Shown here one piece after another: positions 18,007 to 25,998 of a DNA stretch of 64,000 nt. The notes below the pieces were generated by a model that worked only from the letters and a program-made list of their open reading frames with translations, ran no database searches and was not told the origin of the DNA. Source of the DNA: Corticicoccus populi. Lineage in GTDB: Bacteria; Bacillota; Bacilli; Staphylococcales; Salinicoccaceae. The position numbers and the translations under genes are program-made. The DNA lies in the NCBI RefSeq assembly GCF_042686195.1, contig NZ_JBHUOQ010000001.1:806001-870000 (forward strand). Reading direction: 5' to 3'. The stretch's first letter is position 1, and each line of letters opens with the position of its first letter.

Positions 18007-18037
18007 AACGTTCACACAATTATTAGGCTCATTAATT

Positions 18038-18074
18038 TACCCCCTGAAACAGTGAAATTCTGCTTCAGGGGGTA
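18038..18074. terminator. Bidirectional terminator
   Basis: TACCCCCTGAA..CAG pairs with CTG..TTCAGGGGGTA around a short loop, between convergent genes. Confidence 0.9.
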
Positions 18075-18089
18075 TTATATTTAAACGTA

Positions 18090-18620
18090 TCAAAATTCAT
18101 CTTTCTTATCATAACTGTATTGTTCCGGATTCCAAGTGTCATCAATATAAGATGTATAATATTTTAAAGGTTTATTGTACTGGCTAATGTTTGAGTCATT
18201 CGTTGTATCCAGTAAATTATTTAATGTCACCTGCATGGCTTCTTTAAATTCTTGATTATTGTATAGAGCAATCGCATAAAATGTCTGAATTGCCCGGTTT
18301 TCCGGGAATTTTTTATATCCCTTTCTAAGCACTGATACGGCATATTCATATTGTCCGGTTAAACGATAAGAACTTCCAAGCCCTAATATACAGCCCTCTA
18401 AATCTGTCGAACTTAAATCCAGTTCAATGGCTTTTTCGTAAAACGGAATGGCATCCCATGTGTAACCGGTACTGTCAAAATTCACCGCTATATGATAATT
18501 AAGTTCCGGAGAATCATCGTAATCTTTTAACAGACTCAGCATTCTTTGCGTCGACTCTTCCCCTGAACCCTTTTTCCTTAAATCAATTGCTGCTTGTAAA
18601 TGTTGTTCCAACCCTTCCAT
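18090..18620 (-). CDS. Tetratricopeptide repeat protein
   Basis: A 176-residue soluble protein made of TPR-like helical pairs: LNYHIAVNFDSTGYTWDAIPFYEKAIEL, then LGLGSSYRLTGQYEYAVSVLRKGY and FYAIALYNNQEFKEAMQ. This resembles the short Firmicute TPR proteins encoded near unrelated genes and thought to mediate protein contacts. AGGTGG precedes the ATG. Neighbour tenA is on the same strand 95 bases upstream with no clear terminator between, so read-through is possible. Function unknown. Confidence 0.85.
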   Translation of the reverse strand: MEGLEQHLQAAIDLRKKGSGEESTQRMLSLLKDYDDSPELNYHIAVNFDSTGYTWDAIPFYEKAIELDLSSTDLEGCILGLGSSYRLTGQYEYAVSVLRKGYKKFPENRAIQTFYAIALYNNQEFKEAMQVTLNNLLDTTNDSNISQYNKPLKYYTSYIDDTWNPEQYSYDKKDEF

Positions 18621-18714
18621 TACCAGCCACCTACTTTTTATATTTATCCAGGGAAAACAGTGGGTATTAAAATTTAACCCAAAATGTCCGCTTCATTTCA
18701 CATCAATCCTGACT

Positions 18715-19383
18715 TTATCTCTTAGACAGCCAGTCCTCGAAAGTATAGGACATCTCCCAGAAATGCAATTCAAAATCTTTTGCGATAATAAACTGCTCTT
18801 TAACACTCTCTTTTTCCTTGTCATTCATGTCTTCAACAAGTGAATCCATTAAATCAATCATTTCGTTGGTTGAATCCTGGAACCAGTCTCCTGCATACAT
18901 TTTGATCCAGTTTTGATAAATCTCAAGTTCCGGAACTGCATCTTCATTGACCTTTCCTATATCCGCATACAGCCAGTAACACGGCAGTATCGCAGCAATA
19001 GAATGTGCAAGACTACCGAACATCGTTGCCCTGTACAGATGGGATGTATATGCATAAGCAGTGGGTGCAGGTTTAAAATTTTTCATATCTTCTTCTGTTA
19101 TATTTAAAATCTCAGCGTGCTCTTTATGTACTGTCAGCTCCGCTTCGGCAGTAAATCTCGCTTTATCAGCAAGCAGTGCAGTAATTTTAAAATCAGCAGC
19201 CTGAGATGCCGCAATGGCATGTATTTTGCCGTAATGTTTTAAATAATAAATATCCTGCAGAATATAATTTTTGAATTTTTCCAACGGCAGCGTCCCTTCC
19301 ACAATCCCCTGCACAAAAGGATGATTCAAACTTTTCTCCCAGCTGACTTTAGTCGCCTCTCGTAATTCATCAGTAAATTTCAT
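18715..19383 (-). CDS. tenA: Aminopyrimidine aminohydrolase / thiaminase II
   Basis: A 222-residue TenA protein. LNHPFVQGIVEGTLPLEKFKNYILQD, the central AAILPCYWLYADIG with the catalytic cysteine, and the C-terminal FELHFWEMSYTFEDW are diagnostic. TenA hydrolyses amino-HMP and related breakdown products so that the pyrimidine part of thiamin can be salvaged. The gene stands behind a TPP riboswitch, which agrees with the role. The SD AGGAGGATT lies just ahead of the ATG and is itself part of the switch. Other thiamin genes are not nearby. Confidence 0.95.
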   Translation of the reverse strand: MKFTDELREATKVSWEKSLNHPFVQGIVEGTLPLEKFKNYILQDIYYLKHYGKIHAIAASQAADFKITALLADKARFTAEAELTVHKEHAEILNITEEDMKNFKPAPTAYAYTSHLYRATMFGSLAHSIAAILPCYWLYADIGKVNEDAVPELEIYQNWIKMYAGDWFQDSTNEMIDLMDSLVEDMNDKEKESVKEQFIIAKDFELHFWEMSYTFEDWLSKR

Positions 19384-19386
19384 GAA

Positions 19387-19460
19387 AATCCTCCTATAAT
19401 CTTATTTCCAAAGACTTTACAGGAGGATTATAACAGTCGGAGGGTATAATAATAATCCTC
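19387..19460 (-). promoter_or_regulatory. Expression platform: two exclusive stems around the tenA ribosome binding site
   Basis: The SD AGGAGGATT (19387-19395, minus strand) can pair with AATCCTCCT (complement of 19421-19429). That same strand can instead pair with GAGGATTAT (complement of 19452-19460), through 19423-19431. The stems share bases and cannot form together, so ligand binding by the aptamer can switch translation. Confidence 0.75.
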
Positions 19461-19470
19461 AACTGCTCAC

Positions 19471-19551
19471 TCTACTTCCCTCCGCTGGTCTTAACCAATC
19501 AGGTTCCAAGGGTCTAAATCAAATTTATCTCAGCCTGTACGGCACCCCTAG
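19471..19551 (-). ncRNA. TPP riboswitch (THI element)
   Basis: Minus-strand leader contains GGGGTGCC, GGCTGAGAT, ACCCTTGGAACCTGAT, GGTTAAGACCAGCG and GAGGGAA in the order and spacing of the TPP aptamer. It lies between the promoter and tenA. Confidence 0.95.
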
Positions 19552-19569
19552 TAGAAATATTAAATTTTT

Positions 19570-19597
19570 GTTATATATTATGCTATCAGAACTTCAA
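19570..19597 (-). promoter_or_regulatory. Promoter of the TPP-tenA leader
   Basis: TTGAAG (19592-19597), 16-base spacer, TATAAC (19570-19575) on the minus strand, upstream of the aptamer. Confidence 0.6.
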
Positions 19598-19659
19598 ATT
19601 AAATCAAGGATAAGTATTCAAATTCTCTTTCATCTCATCCTTATCAAATAGGAATAAAG

Positions 19660-20859
19660 TTATAAAATGCCGAGAACTACCCCGCCGGCGGCACCTGTTA
19701 TGACGATAACCCAAGGCGGCAGTTTAAAATAGACCAGCATGCTGAACAAAACTGCTGCGAATGCAAAATCAACAGGTTCTCTAATTGTACTCGTCCAAAT
19801 CGGTTGATAAAAAGCTGCAATTAAGATACCGACAACCGCAGCATTGACGCCCATCAGTGCACCGCTCACTTTATTATTATGCCGTAAAACATTCCAAAAC
19901 GGTAGAGCACCGATGATAAGAAGGAATGCCGGCAGAAAGATTGCGGCTGTTCCCAGTAATCCGATCTGCCACCCGCCGATAACTGTTCCGAGATATGCTG
20001 CAAATGTGAATAAAGGTCCCGGAACTCCCTGTGTCGCCCCATACCCCGCAAGAAAGGATGCTTCGCTTATCCATCCGACGGGAACCAGTTCCTGCTCAAG
20101 CAGCGGCAGTACCACATGACCGCCTCCAAAAACGAGCGCCCCTGCACGGTAGAAACTATCGAACAGTGCAATCCATTGGATGGAAGTAATATCTCTTAAA
20201 ACCGGCAGCAGTATTAGTAATCCAAAAAACAAAGTCAGGCAGACACCGCCGACTGTTTTAGACACAGGAAAATGTATTTTAGAATGATGCTCTTTTACTT
20301 CATGGTTCTTATAAATAAAATAACCCACGATACCGGCTGCTAAAATAACAAAAACCTGAGAATAAACAGCATTCCACAACAAGATGACAACTAAGGCAGA
20401 TAAGGCAATGATTTTCCTCTTTAAGTCCGGCGTTAAATTTTGAGCCATTCCCAATACCGCATGTGCCACTATTGCCACTGCGACTAATTTCAGCCCCTGA
20501 ATAAAACCTGTTTCTGTAATGTTAAATTTCTGCAGAACCAGTGCGAATGCTATCAAAACAATGACTGAAGGGAGTGTAAATCCAAGGAAAGATATAAAGC
20601 CGCCCAAAACACCGGCACGGGCAACACCGATACCAATTCCCACCTGACTGCTCGCTGGCCCCGGCAGAAACTGTGACAGTGCAACTAAATCAGCATAACT
20701 CTTTTCATCTATCCACTTCTTCCTTCGTACATATTCCTCATGAAAATATCCAAGGTGTGCCACCGGACCGCCGAATGATGTAAGTCCGAGTCTTGTAGAA
20801 ACGATGAGAATCTCAAATAAAGTACGGAAAGAAAATTGCTTCTTTTCGTTATCATTCAT
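19660..20859 (-). CDS. chrA: Chromate transporter, long (two-domain) form
   Basis: A 399-residue protein made of two homologous CHR domains. The first has LGLTSFGGPVAHLGYF, ALSQFLPGPASSQVGIGIG; the second has GALVFGGGHVVLPLLEQEL, GATQGVPGPLFTFAAYLG. These repeat the FGGP..PGP signature. About 10-12 membrane helices. ChrA proteins export chromate by ion antiport, but many homologues serve other anions. The start at 20859 follows GGAAGGGGAG; the longer frame overlaps the PadR gene. It is in one operon with the PadR regulator. Confidence 0.9.
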   Translation of the reverse strand: MNDNEKKQFSFRTLFEILIVSTRLGLTSFGGPVAHLGYFHEEYVRRKKWIDEKSYADLVALSQFLPGPASSQVGIGIGVARAGVLGGFISFLGFTLPSVIVLIAFALVLQKFNITETGFIQGLKLVAVAIVAHAVLGMAQNLTPDLKRKIIALSALVVILLWNAVYSQVFVILAAGIVGYFIYKNHEVKEHHSKIHFPVSKTVGGVCLTLFFGLLILLPVLRDITSIQWIALFDSFYRAGALVFGGGHVVLPLLEQELVPVGWISEASFLAGYGATQGVPGPLFTFAAYLGTVIGGWQIGLLGTAAIFLPAFLLIIGALPFWNVLRHNNKVSGALMGVNAAVVGILIAAFYQPIWTSTIREPVDFAFAAVLFSMLVYFKLPPWVIVITGAAGGVVLGIL

Positions 20860-20885
20860 TGACTCACTCCCCTTCCTACGAGTCT

Positions 20886-21194
20886 TCAATCACTGATTTC
20901 CTTAAATAGTTCATATGCTTTTTCCCTTGCTTCTTCCAGCACCTGGATCCCTTTGTCAGTTGTCTGATAATATTTTCTGATTTTACCATTATTATTTCTT
21001 TCCTCTTTAATGAGCAGGCCGTCTGATTCCATCGAGTGTAAAATCGGATATAATGTTCCGGCACTGATACTGTATCCATGATTCTTTAACTCTTCCACCA
21101 TCCATAATCCGTAAATCGGCTGTTCATCTGCATGATGGAGAATATGTATATGAATGAATCCGAGAAATAATTTGCGTAACACTTTATCTTCCAT
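20886..21194 (-). CDS. PadR family transcriptional regulator
   Basis: A 102-residue winged-helix regulator: FLGFIHIHILHHADEQPIYGLWMVEEL, then YSISAGTLYPILHSMESDGLL and KIRKYYQTTDKG, the standard PadR recognition helix and wing. AAGGAGGAT fixes the ATG at 21194. Its stop lies 27 bases before the chrA start, so the two form an operon. The SD directly abuts a 31-base perfect palindrome (21211-21241), the likely operator. PadR-type control of chromate/anion transporters is seen elsewhere in Firmicutes. Confidence 0.92.
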   Translation of the reverse strand: MEDKVLRKLFLGFIHIHILHHADEQPIYGLWMVEELKNHGYSISAGTLYPILHSMESDGLLIKEERNNNGKIRKYYQTTDKGIQVLEEAREKAYELFKEISD

Positions 21195-21210
21195 TATTTC
21201 ATCCTCCTTC

Positions 21211-21241
21211 ACTACCGATATCGAAATTCGATATCGGTAGT
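21211..21241. promoter_or_regulatory. Perfect 31-bp palindrome, probable PadR operator
   Basis: ACTACCGATATCGAA, a central A, then its exact reverse complement. It lies two bases upstream of the PadR Shine-Dalgarno and overlaps a TATACT that can serve as the minus-strand -10. Confidence 0.85.
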
Positions 21242-21391
21242 ATATATTAAAATTATCATAATAATTCCCATGCTGCCACAGCATTTACAAAAGCTTTACA
21301 ATTCTTTTTACGAGATTTTCGATTAAATTTAATTGCTTTTATATGAATAAATATGTACGATTCTATTATTAAAAGATGAGGGTGCCGGCCT

Positions 21392-22696
21392 ATGAAAAAT
21401 ATAACAAAACTAACACTTATATATTTGTTATTGTTTTTGAGCACGACTGTTGTTGGAACAATATTTTTGTACCTGCCTGTTACCGGTGAAGAACCCGTTT
21501 CCTTGATTGATGCATTTTTTATTACCAGCAGTGCGTTTACAGTAACCGGTCTCGCATCTATTGATATATCGACACATTTCAACGCTCTCGGACAGACGAT
21601 TATCATGCTCCTAATCCAGATCGGCGGTCTTGGTATTGTGACTTTATCTATATTCGTGTTAATACTGAGCAGAAAAAGAATCACTTTTAATAACCGCAAT
21701 CTGCTCATGCTTTCATGGAACAGTGATGCCGAGCCTAAACTCTTGAGGCTGACTGTTCAAATCGTCGTCTTCAGCCTGATGATTGAGGCTGTTGGTTTTT
21801 TATTTCTAACGATGGTGTTCGTGCCTGACTATGGTTTTAAAGAGGGAAGCTTTATCAGCATTTTCACTTCCATTTCGGCATTTAATAATGCAGGCTTTGG
21901 CCTGTTTTCAGACAATCTCATGTCTTATAGTAATGATTTGATTGTAAATATTGTTGTTCCGGCACTCATTATTCTAGGGGGTATCGGCTTTATCGTCATT
22001 GCCGATATTTGGAAAGTAAGACGGTTTAAAAAACTCAGACTGCATACCAAAATTGTCCTTGTATCTACGCTTTTCCTGATTGTTTTCGGCTTTTTAAGTT
22101 TTTGGCTGCTGGAAGCAGATAATGTATTACAGGGACTGCCTATTCATGAACAGATATTTAACGCCTTCTTTCAGTCTGTCACCACCCGGACTGCAGGATT
22201 TAATACTGTTGATATCGGTCAGATCAATGTTTCGACTCTGATACTTTTCATTGTTTTGATGTTTATCGGAGCTGCACCGATGAGTACAGCAGGCGGCATA
22301 AAAGTAACGACATTCAGCCTGATTCTAATTCACTTATATTCAGGAATGAGAGGAACGGCGCACCCTCATATATTCAAAAAATCTGTTGATTACACACAGG
22401 TTAATAAAGCTGTATCCGTATTTCTATTGGCTTTTTTCACAATTTTTTCTGCGTCATTTATCATTGTGCTGTGCCATCCGGATATCGACTTTATAAAAAT
22501 ATTATTTGAAGTCGTATCTGCTTTCGGCACCGTCGGTTTATCAACAGGCATTACTGATGATTTAAATAATGTGTCTAAAATCGTGATTATCATTGTAATG
22601 ATTCTTGGGAAAATCGGTCTTTTCATATTGCTGACTATCTTCCAGACCCCTTCATCGGAATCTTATTATTATGCAAAAGAAAAAATAGAAATGTAG
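21392..22696 (+). CDS. ktrB: Potassium uptake channel subunit, TrkH/KtrB type
   Basis: A 434-residue membrane protein with four repeated pore loops. The filter glycines are visible in FTVTGLASID, NNAGFGLFSDN, TRTAGFNTVD and GTVGLSTGI. Length and sequence match the short KtrB/KtrD Na+-dependent K+ transporters of Firmicutes rather than long TrkH. GAGGGTG precedes the ATG. The cytosolic KtrA/KtrC regulatory subunit is not in the window, so it must be encoded elsewhere. Confidence 0.92.
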   Translation: MKNITKLTLIYLLLFLSTTVVGTIFLYLPVTGEEPVSLIDAFFITSSAFTVTGLASIDISTHFNALGQTIIMLLIQIGGLGIVTLSIFVLILSRKRITFNNRNLLMLSWNSDAEPKLLRLTVQIVVFSLMIEAVGFLFLTMVFVPDYGFKEGSFISIFTSISAFNNAGFGLFSDNLMSYSNDLIVNIVVPALIILGGIGFIVIADIWKVRRFKKLRLHTKIVLVSTLFLIVFGFLSFWLLEADNVLQGLPIHEQIFNAFFQSVTTRTAGFNTVDIGQINVSTLILFIVLMFIGAAPMSTAGGIKVTTFSLILIHLYSGMRGTAHPHIFKKSVDYTQVNKAVSVFLLAFFTIFSASFIIVLCHPDIDFIKILFEVVSAFGTVGLSTGITDDLNNVSKIVIIIVMILGKIGLFILLTIFQTPSSESYYYAKEKIEM

Positions 22697-22709
22697 ATGA
22701 TTCATAAAA

Positions 22710-22737
22710 AAAACAGGATGCCGGGCATCCTGTTTTA
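22710..22737. terminator. Bidirectional terminator
   Basis: AAACAGGATGC / GCATCCTGTTT stem, with A and T runs, between convergent ktrB and the AbgT gene. Confidence 0.9.
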
Positions 22738-22783
22738 CTTTCATAGAAATTTAATCGTTGTTTAATTCAGTTGTTGATTCGAC

Positions 22784-24322
22784 CTAATAGCTCATACTCG
22801 TTCCCGGGCCTACAGGGATTCCAAGGAGATACCAGATGATAAAGAAAATAATCCATGTAACTAAGAATATCACTGAGTAAGGCAGCATAAGTGAAATGAC
22901 AGTACCGACCCCGTTCTCTTTACCATACCGCTGTGCAAATGCAACAACCAGCGGGAAGAACGGCATCAACGGTGAAATAATATTCGTTGAGGAGTCACCG
23001 ATACGATAAGCAACCTGCGTCACTTCCGGAGAAATCCCCATCTGCATGAACATCGGGATAAATACCGGCGCCATAATTGCCCATTTGGCAGAATCTGCTG
23101 CAATAAACAAGTTGATCAGTGCCGTGATGATGATCAATGACACTAAAAGCGGTGCCCCGGTCAGATTGATGGACTGTAAAAATTCTGCGCCGTTTACTGC
23201 GATAATTGTACCCAGGTTTGTATAGTTGAATAGGGCAACAAACTGTGCCGCAAAGAAAATCAATACGATGAAGCCCGCCATTGTTTCAAGTGAAGAAGTC
23301 ATTAATTCTGCGATATCTTTATCATTCTTCACTGTTTTAGTCACAATACCATATACAATTCCCGGAATCAGGAATATCAGCATCATAATAAAAATAATAC
23401 TGCTCATAAATGGCGACTGAATGAACCCGCCGTCATCACCACGGAGCGGTGCATTTTCAGGAATGACTAATAATGAAATCCCTACGATGACCAGCAAACC
23501 GGAGATATTCGCAAAACGCAGTGCTTTTTTCTCCTGTTTTGATAAACCGTTTGCTCCTTCATCTTCTTTTCCAACATGATATTCGCCTAGTCTCGGTTCA
23601 ATAATTTTATCCGTGATTAATGTTCCCAAAATAACAATAAGGAATGTCGATACAAACATAAAAAACCAATTGTCTGTAGCATTGACAATATAGGACGGGT
23701 CCAGAATATTTGCCGCTTCTGTTGAAATACCACTTAACAGCGGATCATTCGTACCGAGAAACAAATTCGCCGAGTAGCCTCCGGCAACACCCGCAAAGGC
23801 AGCAGATAAACCAGCTAAAGGATGTCGTTTAAACCCAAGGAATATAATAGCACCGAGCGGTACTAAAACAACATAACCTACTGAAGCGGCAACGTTTGAT
23901 AATACACCCATTAAAACAACAATCGGTGTCACGAGCTTACGCGGTGCCTTTGTCACAGTATTGGTCATCAATGCACTGATATAGCCGGATTTCTCAGCGA
24001 CTCCGACACCAAGCATTGCCACAAGGACAGGACCAAGTGCTACGAATGATGTAAAATTCTCAACTACACTTGAGAACATATGCGCAATACCGTCTGAAGT
24101 TAACAGGCTCACTGCACTGACTGTCAGTTCTTCAATCTGTCCGGTCTCATCATTTACACCTTCAAACTGAACACTGACATTACCAATGTACAATAGATGT
24201 GCAATAACAATCACAGCCAGTGTAAAAATGACAAATATCGTGACAGGATGAGGCAGTTTATTTCCCTTGTCCTCAATAAAATTTAAAAGACGTAATGTAA
24301 AAGATGGTTTTGTTTCTTTCAT
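22784..24322 (-). CDS. AbgT family transporter
   Basis: A 512-residue membrane protein. HPVTIFVIFTLAVI near the N-terminus, LSNVAASVGYVVLVPLGAIIF, AGVAGGYSANLFLGTNDPLL and the C-terminal YRIGDSSTNIISPLMPFFPL are typical of the AbgT/MtrF family. Members take up p-aminobenzoyl-glutamate or export sulfonamides. The TNDPLL and SSTNIISP hairpins correspond to the substrate-site regions. AAGGAG precedes the ATG. No abgA/abgB peptidase genes are beside it, so the substrate is open. Confidence 0.9.
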   Translation of the reverse strand: MKETKPSFTLRLLNFIEDKGNKLPHPVTIFVIFTLAVIVIAHLLYIGNVSVQFEGVNDETGQIEELTVSAVSLLTSDGIAHMFSSVVENFTSFVALGPVLVAMLGVGVAEKSGYISALMTNTVTKAPRKLVTPIVVLMGVLSNVAASVGYVVLVPLGAIIFLGFKRHPLAGLSAAFAGVAGGYSANLFLGTNDPLLSGISTEAANILDPSYIVNATDNWFFMFVSTFLIVILGTLITDKIIEPRLGEYHVGKEDEGANGLSKQEKKALRFANISGLLVIVGISLLVIPENAPLRGDDGGFIQSPFMSSIIFIMMLIFLIPGIVYGIVTKTVKNDKDIAELMTSSLETMAGFIVLIFFAAQFVALFNYTNLGTIIAVNGAEFLQSINLTGAPLLVSLIIITALINLFIAADSAKWAIMAPVFIPMFMQMGISPEVTQVAYRIGDSSTNIISPLMPFFPLVVAFAQRYGKENGVGTVISLMLPYSVIFLVTWIIFFIIWYLLGIPVGPGTSMSY

Positions 24323-24640
24323 AATGCACTCCTTAATTTTTTACTGTACCGGATAGTATACACCTTTATAAAACAAAATTTGAAATTTTATGTTTGGAAT
24401 GCTGATAATTTAATATGAATAAATAAAAAAACATCCGACTTTGAACCAATACTTGAAAATTTTCGATGGTATAGTTAAAAGAGGCATATGATATAAGTCT
24501 GTCTTGCTTTTTATTTAGCAGTAATAATACAAATATTTAATATCTTCTATACAATTCATACAATATTAAGAAAAACCAGATAATGCAATACAATTTCCGC
24601 ATATAAATTACCAGTTATTGCTTAATCAGCTGATCAGTAT
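24323..24640. other. AT-rich intergenic stretch
   Basis: About 320 bases with no credible gene. A TATACT on the minus strand (24355-24360) may be the -10 of the AbgT gene. The rest holds nothing recognised. Confidence 0.5.
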
Positions 24641-24654
24641 TTGTTATAGTTCAT

Positions 24655-24691
24655 GCTATAATTTTTACTGGCAACTAGCCCCGGAAGGGGG
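24655..24691 (+). promoter_or_regulatory. Toxin promoter and SD-sequestering 5' hairpin
   Basis: Extended -10 TGC-TATAAT (24654-24662). The transcript should start near 24669 and fold CCCC-GGAA-GGGG (24679-24690), a stem closed by a GNRA tetraloop that buries the Shine-Dalgarno AAGGGGG. A 5' hairpin limiting translation is known for fst RNA I. Confidence 0.7.
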
Positions 24692-24699
24692 TGTATGTC

Positions 24700-24801
24700 A
24701 TGGAGATATTTCTATCAATTTTCGTCGGTCCATTCGTAGTTGGGCTGACACTATTACTCATTAGTCGTTGGTTAGACGACAGTGATAATAACAATAACTA
24801 G
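24700..24801 (+). CDS. Fst/PepA1-like type I toxin, 33 residues
   Basis: The peptide begins MEIFLSIFVGPFVVGLTLLL and ends ISRWLDDSDNNNN: one hydrophobic helix followed by a W-L-D and a polar tail. This is the plan of Fst (pAD1) and staphylococcal PepA1 toxins, which insert in the membrane. AAGGGGG lies eight bases ahead of the ATG. The surrounding promoter, hairpin, direct repeats, convergent terminator and antisense RNA complete a par-like type I module. A GTG nine bases upstream is an alternative in-frame start. Toxicity is inferred. Confidence 0.85.
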   Translation: MEIFLSIFVGPFVVGLTLLLISRWLDDSDNNNN

Positions 24802-24815
24802 CTGCCATCTAACCC

Positions 24816-24888
24816 ACAGAAAAAGCCCATCAGTACTACCATACTGATGGGCTTTGTGCTGTCATGGAACATAGTTCCTATCAATTTC
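24816..24888 (-). ncRNA. Antisense antitoxin RNA (RNA II-like)
   Basis: A predicted transcript of roughly 70 bases, similar in size to the 66-nt RNA II of pAD1. It would start near 24888, downstream of a strong extended -10 promoter on the minus strand, and end at the shared terminator 24822-24855, whose T run is better on this strand. It carries the complements of DRa and DRb and so can pair with the toxin mRNA over the start codon. Ends are estimated. Confidence 0.75.
24822..24855. terminator. Shared bidirectional terminator of toxin and antitoxin RNAs
   Basis: A perfect 14-bp stem AAAGCCCATCAGTA / TACTGATGGGCTTT with a six-base loop, between the two converging promoters. Confidence 0.9.
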
Positions 24889-24894
24889 ATAGTT

Positions 24895-24923
24895 ATTATA
24901 GCATATTTTTTTGGATTTGTCTG
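24895..24923 (-). promoter_or_regulatory. Antitoxin RNA promoter
   Basis: On the minus strand: CAGACA (24918-24923), 17-base spacer, TATAAT (24895-24900) with the TGC extension. It uses the same TGCTATAAT core as the toxin promoter but has a better -35, so it should be the stronger of the two. Confidence 0.75.
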
Positions 24924-24970
24924 CCATATCAATACCACTCAGTCATTAATTTCTTACTTACCATATCTCT

Positions 24971-25069
24971 TTATTTTTTGTATCTTATCAAAACTGGTGA
25001 AACTTCAGAGTCATCAGACTCTATTTGTTCTAATAAATTATATTTATCCATAAAATAAAAAGTATCTCT
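24971..25069 (-). pseudogene. Decayed fragment related to the remnant at 26210-26512
   Basis: The minus strand reads RDTFYFMDKYNLLEQIESDD and SEVS before diverging to a stop. The larger remnant 1.4 kb away reads RDTLFYEKSNNDEVLESDNF EVS at the matching place, and the DNA aligns as well (GAAACTTCA, ATCAGACTCTA, CATAAAATAAA, GTATCTCT). There is no start or ribosome site. Family unknown. Confidence 0.5.
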
Positions 25070-25247
25070 TCAAATTTTCGTCGCTAGTTGTTTTTAAAGT
25101 AATAGGAGACATACATATTGTCCAATACATTCCATATGCAATCCCTGTCAGAAGCCAAGAAATGTTATTCTTATTAATATAAGCTGTATACCATTTTCAA
25201 ATTATTTACCTAAAAAAATAATACATTCCTAACGAAAGGAAATTTAT
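25070..25247. other. Intergenic region ahead of the LysE-type gene
   Basis: AT-rich; no gene recognised. Together with 24889-24970 and the decayed fragment this makes about 360 bases between the antitoxin RNA and the next real gene. Confidence 0.5.
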
Positions 25248-25883
25248 ATGTTTTTATTTTTGACATATGTCGCTGCGGGTATTGCAATTGCAATGCCTGT
25301 CGGTGCAATTACCATTGAAATGACAAAACAGGGCCTTAAAAATGGCTTCTTTCATGGCTGGGCTGTGGGGCTTGGCGGAATGACAATTGACTTTGTCTTA
25401 ATCGCAGCACTGTATTTTGGACTTGCTTCTATTTTACAGCTTTCTTTTGTCCAAATTCCCATGTGGTTCATCGGTGCGGTATTTTTGGTTTTAATCGGAT
25501 ATGAGTCCATTAAAAATGCAGATAAGGATATAACCCTGCCGGGAGAAAAACCCGTAAAGTCTATCTTCTCCTCTTATCGTAATGGGTTCTTAGTAGCTGT
25601 CTCCCCCGGAAATATCGTATTCTGGCTCAGCGTATTCGGAGCAGTCTTAAGTAATACATACGATTCAAATGATGCAGGAAATTTTCTTATTATCGCTTCA
25701 GGTATTTTAACAGGAATTTTACTACATGACATTGGGCTACTAACCATCACCACTCTGACTCGAAAAGTAATCAACCGTTCTATAATTAAGTGGTTCTCAA
25801 TTACTGCAGGTATCGTATTAATTAGTTTTTCGGTATATTTTTTATATGAATTTATTATGTCTATCATACGTATTATTCAGTGA
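25248..25883 (+). CDS. LysE/RhtB family exporter
   Basis: A 211-residue membrane protein with about six helices. The N-terminus LTYVAAGIAIAMPVGAITIEMTKQGLKNGFFHGWAVGLGG contains the MPVGA..G..G signature of LysE-type translocators, which export amino acids or other small cations. SPGNIVFWLSVFG in the middle is a second family motif. GAAAGGAAATTT precedes the ATG. No regulator is adjacent. Substrate unknown. Confidence 0.9.
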   Translation: MFLFLTYVAAGIAIAMPVGAITIEMTKQGLKNGFFHGWAVGLGGMTIDFVLIAALYFGLASILQLSFVQIPMWFIGAVFLVLIGYESIKNADKDITLPGEKPVKSIFSSYRNGFLVAVSPGNIVFWLSVFGAVLSNTYDSNDAGNFLIIASGILTGILLHDIGLLTITTLTRKVINRSIIKWFSITAGIVLISFSVYFLYEFIMSIIRIIQ

Positions 25884-25998
25884 CTACTTTCATTCTATTA
25901 AATATTAGGAACAAGATATTATATTTATTAGTAGATTATCCAAAATATAGAGTATAATTAAAATATGTAAACTAAATATTTAGAATTGAGGATGAATT

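Larger units (their letters stand above)
24697..24887. repeat. Direct repeats DRa and DRb of the Fst-type locus
   Basis: GTCATGGA occurs at 24697-24704 (across the toxin ATG) and 24861-24868. CTATCAATTT occurs at 24712-24721 and 24878-24887. The downstream copies lie inside the antisense RNA, so that RNA is complementary to the toxin start region. Confidence 0.85.

Noticed and set aside
21256..21708. 150-codon minus-strand frame across the ktrB start
   Set aside because: Overlaps the ktrB coding region on the opposite strand and shows no motif.
24847..25053. 68-codon plus-strand frame starting MGFVLSWN
   Set aside because: It starts inside the shared toxin/antitoxin terminator and covers the antitoxin promoter; no ribosome site. 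The structure there is explained by the RNA elements.
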